Below the pieces are notes generated by a model, which was given only the letters and a program-made list of their open reading frames with translations, was not told where the DNA came from and did not search any database. Below, one piece after another: positions 1 through 7,561 of a DNA stretch of 64,000 nucleotides (position 1 is its first letter; each line of letters begins with the position of its first letter). This DNA is from Candidatus Hepatobacter penaei. GTDB taxonomy: Bacteria; Pseudomonadota; Alphaproteobacteria; Holosporales; Hepatobacteraceae. Location: the NCBI RefSeq assembly GCF_000742475.1, contig NZ_JQAJ01000001.1, forward strand, positions 211,842 to 275,841, read 5' to 3'. The translations under genes and the position numbers were made by a program.

Positions 1-463
1 GTTGGGAGAGGGCGCGTGCGGGGCCAGCATGATTATGGGGCTCTGCAGGCCCGGCCTCATCATCAGGGTGAACGGCAGGTAAGGGTGAAGAGGCTAACCA
101 TCCTAACCACACACAAAAAACATAACGAACCATGGGAAATAAGCTATTGATATTTTTTATCAAACTACCACAAAATCAAAAAAGTGTCAAAATGGCACAA
201 AGAGCGCAGCCTTTCTTTTCATGAGGATATGCATTGTTTTCAAACAGGACATAGCATTCCTGGTGTTGGCTTTACAGCTGGCCAAAAGGGGGTACGGCGA
301 TAGGGCGGGTAAAGCCGAGGTAGCCGTCAACGTGATTTTCTGTGTCTTATCACACAACATCTCCCTTCACCTTGTGGCAAAGAGAGATGTAGCAGGGCAA
401 AAAGGCCCCTGGTGCCCCCTGAGAGGGAGGGAGCGGCCAAAGACCTTAGGGTGAGAGCCGCCC
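1..463. other. Left-edge stretch without a recognised gene
   Basis: I see no convincing coding region here. The first 100 bases are GC-rich and could hold the start of a minus-strand gene running off the window, but no ribosome binding site or family signature supports that. Bases 100-220 are AT-rich. The stretch lies downstream of the minus-strand flagellin-like gene, and no clear stem followed by a T-run was found as its terminator. Confidence 0.4.
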
Positions 464-2899
464 TTAAGCTGTGGTGGCCAGCTCGGCAATCCGGGCTGAG
501 GCGTGGGCCTGGTTGGCCTCAATCGCTGACAGCGTGTAGGTGGCTGCCACCATTTGGTTGTAGTTTTTCGAGCTTTCAAACACATCCTGCGCTGTTTTGA
601 GTGGATCGGCCAACGACACGGTGTCTTGCAGGTTGTGCAAGCTTTCCAGCGCCGCGTTTTGACCCATCTCGTCAGATTGCAAGACGTTCAGCATGTTGGC
701 CAGAGACTGAATGGTGTCGGCCACTTTTTCCAACGCGTGATCAATCAAGCCCTTCACCTGCTTTTGGTAATCCACATCATTGGCCAGCATATCGGGATCA
801 ATGGTCATATCGCTGATACCATAGAGGATCTCGCGGTCGGTGAGGTTGTTGATCCTCAGCTGACGTGACCCTTCGTTGCCTGACACGGTGACCGCAGCAT
901 CAAAAGAAGTGGACGGCGTGGTGATGAGGTTATATTCAAAGGCCCCGCCTGTATAGGATGAATCCATATACAAGGTGCCGATATCGCCCAACTTGATCTT
1001 ACCCCCTTGTGTTTCGATGCCGTTCAAAATTTCCGTCTCACTCAACGGATAAGCCTGAATGGTGGCACCAAATTGATCATAGAAGGTGGCATAGGCCCCA
1101 TCATATTTGAGGGTGAAATATCCTGCGCCATAGCTGGAGCCCGCCGCAAAGCTGAAAGGCACTGAGCCAGCCGAGCCCGCATCACCAAAGGCGTTATAAG
1201 AGCCGGACAAGGCGGCAGTCACCGATTGGAGCAAAGTGTCTTCATCACCAATACCAGGGCCACCAGGCGCGCTGGCAATTGGCCCTGTGAGCAAGGTGAT
1301 GGTTTCTGTGGATGTGTTGTCGCCATCTTTATACAACACAATGGTTGCGCCAGCCGCGGTTGTGTCACCACCAGCTGCTGGATCCGTTTTATAGGTATTG
1401 TTACCCACTTTCACTTCAACCAAAACTTTTGTACCGTCACCCGCATTGTCAGCACCTGCATAGGAGGTAGAGACAATCTCAATCTTGCCTGCAGGCACGT
1501 CGACAAAACAGCTGGGGTTACAGGGCAACAGGGCACCTGTGGGGTCCGCCGCGCCATCATGCACAAACACACCCGTTTCCGGCCCACTGGACACCGGCGC
1601 GGTGTAGGTGCCGGCCATGTAGTTGGTAAAGTTCAGTAAAGCTGCCGTGTCTGTTAGCAGGGCGTTTGTTACACTCAAATCAGCAAGGGTCAGCGTGATG
1701 GTGCTGTCTGTGTTGGTGTTTTTGCCACCTTTATAAAGCGTGATGCTAGATATGACGGGCGCTGCAGGCGAAGCTGTAAGATCAATGCCATCATCATCAT
1801 CTGTGGAATAAACCACATCACCGACCTGCACAGAAAAGCGCGCTGGCACATTTTCAGTTTGTGCTGACAAAACTTGAATGGCACCAGGCTCCACATTTTT
1901 AAAGGTGGGCGGATAGACCGATGGATCAGCAAAGGTGTTGGCCACGGGTGCTGTACCACCTGCTGACGTAAACACACCGCCTGTGTTTTCTACGACCTTT
2001 GTGTCCACCGATCCTGTGAACAAGGCCTGAAAAGCGGCTAGCGCAGCAGCTTCGTTAGCAAATGCAGCACTACCTGTTGTGAACATAGTGATAGCCTTAC
2101 TGCGATCACCATCAAGATAGAGGTTGATGGGTTTGTTACTGATGGGGGCTGTTTTTAACTCAACTGCGTCTGAGGTATAGGTTTTGCCGCCAATGGGGAT
2201 GGAAAAGATAATATCTGAAAGGTCGGTAGCCGTACCTGCAGCCGTGGCGCTGGCAGGGTCAGCTTCGCCAATATCCGATGCTGACAGGCCTTTAAACTGG
2301 ATGGTTTCAGGGCCACAAAAGGTGTCAGCAGGGACACTGCCCGTGCCGTTGAAATAGAAAGAAGGTCCTGTGTCAGCGGCAGCATTAGGATCTTCATCCA
2401 CAGCCTTGGGCGGGGCGGCCTCGGGGGTGGCGGGGGTGCCTACCGATGTTTTGATGCTATAGAAAGGCGCCGTACCGGTGCCGGCTTGACGCAGGCTTTG
2501 GATAGCGCTTCCTTCTTGGCTGCCGCGGCTGTCGGGGGATTGCTTCATGCCGATCACGTCAATAATGGCTTGAACGGCGGCATTTTTATCTGCCACAGAA
2601 ACCGTGCCGTTGAGCAAGGTCATGGCGGCTTCGGCGGCGCCAATCAGATCTCGGTTGACGGTTTGCACAGCGGTGAGGGCTGTGTCAATAAATTGCGATG
2701 CAATCTGAATGTTTTGCAGCGCGCCGTTGGTTTTGGCAATGCTGGGCATGGTGCCATAATACATCGCCTGGCTCACGGGGCTGGACTGTAGGTTTTTTTG
2801 ACCTGTAATTTGTGACTGAAGACTTGTGGACACCTCTTGGGCGAGGGTGTAAGACAAATTATAGGTTACATTGTTACTCAATTGATCAAGGCCACTCAT
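464..2899 (-). CDS. Large flagellin-like / filament-like protein with three internal repeats
   Basis: About 811 aa, cysteine-poor and rich in Thr, Ala, Gly and Asp. The start is the ATG at 2899, preceded by AAGGAGAG at good spacing; the frame stays open 17 codons further but without a better site. The first ~120 and last ~110 residues are predicted helical and resemble flagellin or hook-associated termini (heptad-like segments such as IQIASQFIDTALTAVQ near the N-end, and a polar helical C-end). No signal peptide is seen, as expected for flagellar-type export. The centre carries three diverged beta-rich repeats of about 120-140 aa, each with a G-x-x-x-Y-x-(T/S)-D core followed by a LYxxG/DG strand, coded near 2170-2200, 1800-1830 and 1385-1415. 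Family membership is inferred from architecture. An adhesin or other surface filament is the alternative. Confidence 0.4.
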   Translation of the reverse strand: MSGLDQLSNNVTYNLSYTLAQEVSTSLQSQITGQKNLQSSPVSQAMYYGTMPSIAKTNGALQNIQIASQFIDTALTAVQTVNRDLIGAAEAAMTLLNGTVSVADKNAAVQAIIDVIGMKQSPDSRGSQEGSAIQSLRQAGTGTAPFYSIKTSVGTPATPEAAPPKAVDEDPNAAADTGPSFYFNGTGSVPADTFCGPETIQFKGLSASDIGEADPASATAAGTATDLSDIIFSIPIGGKTYTSDAVELKTAPISNKPINLYLDGDRSKAITMFTTGSAAFANEAAALAAFQALFTGSVDTKVVENTGGVFTSAGGTAPVANTFADPSVYPPTFKNVEPGAIQVLSAQTENVPARFSVQVGDVVYSTDDDDGIDLTASPAAPVISSITLYKGGKNTNTDSTITLTLADLSVTNALLTDTAALLNFTNYMAGTYTAPVSSGPETGVFVHDGAADPTGALLPCNPSCFVDVPAGKIEIVSTSYAGADNAGDGTKVLVEVKVGNNTYKTDPAAGGDTTAAGATIVLYKDGDNTSTETITLLTGPIASAPGGPGIGDEDTLLQSVTAALSGSYNAFGDAGSAGSVPFSFAAGSSYGAGYFTLKYDGAYATFYDQFGATIQAYPLSETEILNGIETQGGKIKLGDIGTLYMDSSYTGGAFEYNLITTPSTSFDAAVTVSGNEGSRQLRINNLTDREILYGISDMTIDPDMLANDVDYQKQVKGLIDHALEKVADTIQSLANMLNVLQSDEMGQNAALESLHNLQDTVSLADPLKTAQDVFESSKNYNQMVAATYTLSAIEANQAHASARIAELATTA

Positions 2900-3279
2900 A
2901 AACGCTCTCCTTGTAAGTTGGTCCCCCAAAAGGGGACGATCCTCTTCCACAACAGCAAGGCCCGTGCCATGTCCCTGTCACAAAAAGGGGCTCTGATCCT
3001 TAAGGCGTTCAAAACATGTTTTTTTTTGTGTGTTCTTTTTTGTGTGGGGCATCAACCTTGCCATGAAGGGGGGGGTGTCGGTGCCTCTTGGCAGCTTTTG
3101 GTAGAGGTTAAGAAAGGGTAAAGAGCGGGCGGTCCCTGGGCTTTCTTTAAGGGTTTCTTTGTTTTTTATGCCCTGTTTTTCAATGGCTTCGTTTTTGGCG
3201 AAAGGGTTTGGTTACCTTTTGCCGGGCACTCTGACAAAGAAACAACCTGCAAGGAAAGATGTTGGTAAGGGGGCGTTTG
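2900..3279. other. Divergent intergenic region between the flagellin-like gene and a small secreted protein
   Basis: It holds the upstream region of the minus-strand flagellin-like gene (strong Shine-Dalgarno just inside its left edge) and of the plus-strand basic protein. A short frame starting at 2969 has a hydrophobic stretch but no ribosome binding site and poor composition, so I do not call it. No RNA gene is seen. Confidence 0.4.
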
Positions 3280-3600
3280 ATGTTGTTACGACGTGTAGGA
3301 TTAGGTGTGTGTGCTGCGCTGATGCTGGCAGGCTCGGCTTCGGTGCTTTCAGCAGTCAAAGCGATTGAAGGGAGCAAGGCGGGTGCCGTTAAACCCAAGA
3401 AAAGCCGCTTGAAAAGGTCAACCAGTTGGATGAAAAAAAAGGCTACAGGGAAAAAGTCAGCGAAACAAATTGAAGCCAAAGAAAAGAAACTAGCGGCGCA
3501 AAAGAAAGATTATGTGGAAGGTGCCGGCGCGAAAGCAGAAAAGAAAAAGCAAGAAGCAGCTGCTCTTGAAGAGAAGTCCAAGCGCTTTTCCCAGAAATAA
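3280..3600 (+). CDS. Small secreted lysine/alanine-rich basic protein
   Basis: Unrecognised protein of about 106 aa. The N-terminus (MLLRRVGLGVCAALMLAG) is a typical Sec signal peptide with likely cleavage after an SxxSA-type site. The mature part is almost entirely Lys, Ala, Glu, Gln and Ser, probably helical. The start at 3280 is preferred because a purine-rich AAGGGGG lies 6-7 bases upstream. The in-frame ATG at 3259 has its AAGGA too close. The same plan (signal peptide plus lysine-rich helix) recurs in the next gene, so both may be periplasmic or secreted structural proteins. No function can be assigned. Confidence 0.5.
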   Translation: MLLRRVGLGVCAALMLAGSASVLSAVKAIEGSKAGAVKPKKSRLKRSTSWMKKKATGKKSAKQIEAKEKKLAAQKKDYVEGAGAKAEKKKQEAAALEEKSKRFSQK

Positions 3601-3980
3601 TCGTGGAAAGACCCTTTCAAACAATTTGTGCGGCCCCTGCTGTGGGGCCGTGGGAAGGAGGGCTTTAAGTTCATAAACGCTTTTTGATTATCTATGATCA
3701 TGCTGCCTCTCTTTGATGCGCTCTTTCCACAGGCTGACTTTTTGCTGTAGGGGCGCCGTCTATGATGGTGCCAAAAAGAAAAATCTCTGAAAGTAGGCGC
3801 GGTTAACGCCCCTTATCCCCAATATGGCCACAACTTTGAATCGTTATGAGCTGAGCCTTGCAAAAGGCAACAGAGATGACTCTCGGGATGGGATAGGGCC
3901 TGTGCATCACAAGACACATCCATATTCAGCGTGGTAGTTCATCTTTATACCTATGTTGTACAGCATAAAAGGAGATGAGT
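3601..3980. other. Intergenic stretch between two small secreted-protein genes
   Basis: A GC-rich stem-loop at about 3629-3651 (GGCCCC, short loop, GGGGCC) sits just after the preceding stop codon. It lacks a T-run, so it is only a possible terminator or mRNA-stabilising hairpin. Otherwise no gene or known RNA is seen. The right end carries the AAAGGAG ribosome binding site of the next gene. Confidence 0.4.
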
Positions 3981-4394
3981 ATGGTGAAACAGTGGTTAGG
4001 AAGTGGTTTGCTTGCATTGTGCCTGTTGGGTGTGTCCGTTGAGCCTGCGATTGGCAAAATGCCCTTTAAAAAAGATGAAGCCATCAAAAAAAGAGATTCA
4101 CTGGATAAGCAGTTCAAAGACATTAAAAAAAGAGAAGATGAGGCTGCAAACAAGATCGTCAAAGCATATGATAAAACCTTTAAACTGGCAGATAAGATTG
4201 ATAAATATAACAATGACGTTGAGAAGTTTAATGGTATGGCTGATGGGCAGTACAAAGCTAGATATATAGATGGTTCTTCTTTCTATGACAAACTATGCAA
4301 AAAAATGGATGCCTATAACAAGAAAATAGAAGATAGGAAAAAGAAAGCTTTAGCAAAAAAGGAAAAACGGGAAGCTATAGAACATAAAAAATAA
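3981..4394 (+). CDS. Small secreted lysine-rich helical protein
   Basis: Unrecognised protein of 137 aa. The start is the ATG at 3981: AAAGGAG lies 6 bases before it, whereas the in-frame ATG at 3975 abuts that site. A signal peptide (KQWLGSGLLALCLLGVSVEPAIG) precedes a mature region that is about one third Lys/Arg plus Asp/Glu, probably one long helix or coiled coil with a single cysteine. It ends in a Lys-rich tail. It resembles the preceding gene in plan but not in sequence, and has its own terminator, so it is probably a single-gene transcript. It lies immediately upstream of the type VI secretion module, but no functional link is proven. Confidence 0.55.
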   Translation: MVKQWLGSGLLALCLLGVSVEPAIGKMPFKKDEAIKKRDSLDKQFKDIKKREDEAANKIVKAYDKTFKLADKIDKYNNDVEKFNGMADGQYKARYIDGSSFYDKLCKKMDAYNKKIEDRKKKALAKKEKREAIEHKK

Positions 4395-4416
4395 TACATT
4401 CAATAAAATGCAATCG

Positions 4417-4446
4417 AGGCTCCCTACACTGTGGGGGGCTTTTTTT
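4417..4446 (+). terminator. Rho-independent terminator
   Basis: An 8-bp stem (5' arm 4417-4424, 3' arm 4434-4441, two G-T wobbles) is followed by a run of seven Ts at 4440-4446. It lies 22 bases after the stop of the lysine-rich secreted protein, so it ends that transcript and insulates the type VI module downstream. Confidence 0.75.
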
Positions 4447-4800
4447 ATACTCAAGGCACGGCAGGCATGTGTTTCAGTATAAGGGCAGAGAAAGAATAAA
4501 GGCAGAGAAAGGGGCAAGGTAAAAAAGAAGGTCACGGGAAGAAAAGGGCTAGGCAGCGCACAAGGGGCGTGTAGTCTTTTAGTATCTTAAGATTATTTTC
4601 ACCACATTTAACATTTTATTTAGTTATTTTTATCGATTAAAGGTATATAAAATATTAAGCGAAGCATAAATAATATTAAAACAGATACAAATATTTACTT
4701 TTTTTTTGGCTCTTTTGATGAATATTGTGCAACGTTTAGGAAATTTTAAAAAGACAAGTGTTTTACTTGTCAGTGGCCGAAGAAATAGGAAGTAGGTTCG
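4447..4800. promoter_or_regulatory. AT-rich leader upstream of the type VI secretion module
   Basis: About 350 bases without a gene. The part from 4580 to 4750 is strongly AT-rich compared with flanking genes and presumably contains the promoter of the tssBC operon, but I cannot fix a single -35/-10 pair. A purine-rich stretch (AGGAAG) 9-14 bases before the ATG at 4801 is the likely ribosome binding site. Confidence 0.4.
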
Positions 4801-6837
4801 ATGGTTGAGAGTATTCAACACGTTCTTGATCGGGTTCGTCGCCCTCGTGTTCACATTACCTATGATGTGGAGATTGGCGGTGCTATTGAGAAAAAAGAGC
4901 TCCCCTTTGTGGTGGGGATTATCGCAGATTTAGCTGCCAAAACCAATGTAGAGCTGCCCAAGCTCAAGCAAAGAAAATTTGTTGAAATTGATCGTGACAA
5001 TTTCAACGAGGTGATGATTGCCATTCGCCCACGCCTGGCCTATTCGGTGAAAAAGACATTTGGTGGGGCCGCGCCTGCAGCCGCAGCGCCTTCAAAAGAT
5101 GCCAAAGACGCGAAGGGCGGAAAAGAGGGCAAAGATGCCGGCAAAGAGGCCCCCAAAGCCGAAGGCAGCGGTGATCTCTTGGGCGTTGAGCTCGAATTTC
5201 AATCGATAGAAGACTTTAACCCCATCTCGGTAGTCTCACGTGTGCCCTTGCTGAAAGAGGCTTATGATAAGCGTGTGGCCCTGAATGATTTGATCAGCCG
5301 CGTGGATGGTAATGACGCGTTTAATGATCAGCTCTCTGCTCTGATTGCCGATCAAGGGATTGCGACCAAAATCGCGGGTGAAGCCAAGGGCGATAATGCA
5401 CCTGAGACGGATAAAATTCTGACAGCTGCCAACTTGTTGAAAGAAGGCATCGATGATGACACCAAAAAACGCTTGCGCACCTTGGTGCAGGTGTTTGCCC
5501 AAGAGTTGGCGGATATCAAAGAGGCACCTAAGGGGGATATCTACTTCTTTGTGCTCCAACGTGTCGCTGCTTTGGATAAAGACATTTCGCTGCAATTGGA
5601 TGAAGTGTTGCATCATGAGGATTTCCAGCGTCTTGAAGGCAGCTGGCGGGGCTTGCACTATTTGGTGTCAAAATCTGAAACAGGCACGCGTTTGAAGCTG
5701 CGTTTCCTGCAAATTTCCTTCAAAGAGTTGGCAAAAGATCTGCAAAACGCTGTGGAGTTTGACCAGAGCCTCATGTTCAAAAAGATTTATGAAGAAGAAT
5801 ATGGCACTTTCGGTGGTCACCCGTATTCATGCATGGTGCTGGATTTCCCCTTCTGCAAAGATGCGCAAGATATCGAAGTGCTCAGCAAATTCTCAGGCGT
5901 AGCCGCCGCTGCTCATGTGCCCACGCTGGCACAAGCGGATCCCAAGCTTTTTGGTGTGGAGTCGTTCCGCGACATTGGCGCGCCTCGTGATTTGGCCAAA
6001 GTGTTTGAAGGGTCTGAGTTTGTCAAATGGAACAGCTTTAGGGCTTCTCCTGACTCGCGCTATATCACGCTTTTGTTGCCGCGCGTGTTGATGCGCCCAC
6101 CTTATGGCAAAGAAACATGCCCAGTGGATGAGTTTGATTATAATGAATCCGTTGATGGCGAGACCAACGAAAAGTTTTGCTGGGGCAACCCCGCGTTTGC
6201 GATGGCTGAGCGTATCACCCACTCATTCTCGCTCTATAGCTGGACGGCGGCCATTCGTGGCGTGGAGGGCGGCGGCCTTGTGGAAGGGCTTCCCACCTAC
6301 ACCTTTAAGACCAGCCGTGGTGATAAAGAGCTTAAGTGTCCCACTGAGGTCATCTTGACCGATCGCCGGGAAAAAGAGCTGTCAGATCTTGGCTTTTTGG
6401 CTTTGTGTCACTGCAAAGGCACGGATTACGCCGCCTTTTTTGGCGGTCAAACCTCGCAAAAACCTAAGAAATATAACACCGATGATGCCAATGCCAACGC
6501 CTTGGTCTCAGCCCGTTTGCCATATATCTTAAACGCATCACGCTTTGCCCACTATGTAAAGGCGATTATGCGCGATAAAATCGGCAGCTTTATGAGCCGC
6601 GGCGATGTGCAATCTTTCTTGCAAAACTGGTTAGGTGATTATGTGTTGCTTTCTGACATGGGGTCTCAAGAGGCCAAGTCAAAATATCCACTTCGTGAAG
6701 GGCGCGTTGTTGTCAAAGACGTTCCTGGAAAACCTGGGTCCTATCATGCGGTTTTGTTTTTAAGGCCACATTTTCAGTTAGAAGAGTTGACAGTATCCCT
6801 CAGGCTGGTTGCCAAGCTTCCAGATCCTGTAGGTTAA
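4801..6837 (+). CDS. Type VI secretion contractile sheath, TssB-TssC fusion
   Basis: The 678-aa product combines both sheath subunits. Residues 1-185 are TssB (VipA): the N-terminal RPRVHITYDVE, ELPFVVG, RKFVEIDRDNF and EDFNP motifs are typical. An Ala/Lys/Gly-rich insert lies at about 89-126. Residues ~205-678 are a complete TssC (VipB): FQRLEGSWRGLHYLV, YEEEYGTFGG, RGVEGGGLVEGLP, CKGTDYAAFFGGQ, ARLPYILNASRFAHY and FLRPHFQLEELTVSLRLVA. In other systems the two are separate adjacent genes whose products assemble 1:1 into the sheath. Here no stop codon separates them, and no in-frame ATG exists between codons 72 and 325, so a separate tssC start is unlikely. The start at 4801 fits the TssB N-terminus. 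It leads an operon with hcp and vgrG. Confidence 0.93.
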   Translation: MVESIQHVLDRVRRPRVHITYDVEIGGAIEKKELPFVVGIIADLAAKTNVELPKLKQRKFVEIDRDNFNEVMIAIRPRLAYSVKKTFGGAAPAAAAPSKDAKDAKGGKEGKDAGKEAPKAEGSGDLLGVELEFQSIEDFNPISVVSRVPLLKEAYDKRVALNDLISRVDGNDAFNDQLSALIADQGIATKIAGEAKGDNAPETDKILTAANLLKEGIDDDTKKRLRTLVQVFAQELADIKEAPKGDIYFFVLQRVAALDKDISLQLDEVLHHEDFQRLEGSWRGLHYLVSKSETGTRLKLRFLQISFKELAKDLQNAVEFDQSLMFKKIYEEEYGTFGGHPYSCMVLDFPFCKDAQDIEVLSKFSGVAAAAHVPTLAQADPKLFGVESFRDIGAPRDLAKVFEGSEFVKWNSFRASPDSRYITLLLPRVLMRPPYGKETCPVDEFDYNESVDGETNEKFCWGNPAFAMAERITHSFSLYSWTAAIRGVEGGGLVEGLPTYTFKTSRGDKELKCPTEVILTDRREKELSDLGFLALCHCKGTDYAAFFGGQTSQKPKKYNTDDANANALVSARLPYILNASRFAHYVKAIMRDKIGSFMSRGDVQSFLQNWLGDYVLLSDMGSQEAKSKYPLREGRVVVKDVPGKPGSYHAVLFLRPHFQLEELTVSLRLVAKLPDPVG

Positions 6838-6859
6838 GAGAGTTTAAGGAGAATAGATT

Positions 6860-7432
6860 GTGGCTGAGAATACCATTTTCGAACATGATACGGATGAAGT
6901 CATCCGCCGTGTTTATAACACAACTGTGGCGCAGATTGTTAAGAGCTGTAAGGAAGCCAACGGTGATCCCACATGGATTTTGAATGTTAAAGCCTCTGAA
7001 AAAGATCTGACATCTTCTGATCTTGATAATTTTAAGGACGCTATTTATTGTTATCACATGGAGATGCGGTTGTTTTTGGATGCTGATTCAGGGAGAGCTA
7101 TGTCGGCATCATCTGTGCGTGCAGCGCCGGCTATTTTTTATGCACGCCCTGAAGATACGTTAAGGATTCAAACCGCCTTTGGTAAAAAGATGAATTTGGA
7201 TCTTGAGATTGTGAAAATCAAAGAAGTTGATGGCAAGAAAAACCCCCTTTTGGGTTATAACCTTAAAAATGGACGGATTGAGCGTTATCGTGAACGTGTG
7301 GGAGATTCAATTGCTTTCACATTTGCTTTTGACAAACTGAGCTATCGAAAAAATAAGTTTGATGAAGAGGGCAATAAAACAGGTGTGGAAGAAGAGTTTG
7401 AGCTTGATTTTAATAAAGGAACTACCAAGTAG
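6860..7432 (+). CDS. Hcp-like type VI secretion tube protein
   Basis: A 190-aa protein beginning with GTG, with AAGGAGA about 8 bases upstream, 22 bases after the sheath gene. Its size and beta-rich plan fit Hcp, which forms hexameric rings stacked as the inner tube inside the TssB-TssC sheath. The C-terminal part (LKNGRIERYRERVGDSIAFTFAFDKLSY) matches the usual Hcp end, where an L-xN-A/G-xI strand precedes an xISFxFxKIxY strand. The N-terminal third is divergent and longer than in common Hcp proteins (about 160-170 aa). Position between sheath and VgrG supports the call strongly, while sequence alone would be only suggestive. An alternative is another small tube-like protein of a divergent subtype. 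Confidence 0.65.
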   Translation: MAENTIFEHDTDEVIRRVYNTTVAQIVKSCKEANGDPTWILNVKASEKDLTSSDLDNFKDAIYCYHMEMRLFLDADSGRAMSASSVRAAPAIFYARPEDTLRIQTAFGKKMNLDLEIVKIKEVDGKKNPLLGYNLKNGRIERYRERVGDSIAFTFAFDKLSYRKNKFDEEGNKTGVEEEFELDFNKGTTK

Positions 7433-7495
7433 CACGGCTTGTTGAGAATAAGGATCTAGATACTGTCTATCTGGCAATCAAAGTCTGTTCAAAAA

Positions 7496-7504
7496 GGGGG
7501 GGGG
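7496..7504. repeat. Homopolymer of nine G at the 5' end of vgrG
   Basis: An A5-G9 run lies within the open frame that continues into VgrG, about 60 bases before the first conventional start codon. Such tracts are prone to slippage. It could also act as an extreme Shine-Dalgarno-like purine run. See the finding on the VgrG start. Confidence 0.7.
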
Positions 7505-7561
7505 ACGAGAGCCAAGGTTCTCTGGCTTAAGGCGACCATTTCAGGGCTGGATGTCTATGAG

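Noticed and set aside
2969-3121. Small frame of about 50 codons with a hydrophobic segment upstream of the first lysine-rich gene
   Set aside because: No Shine-Dalgarno, Gly-rich end with poor composition; probably chance.
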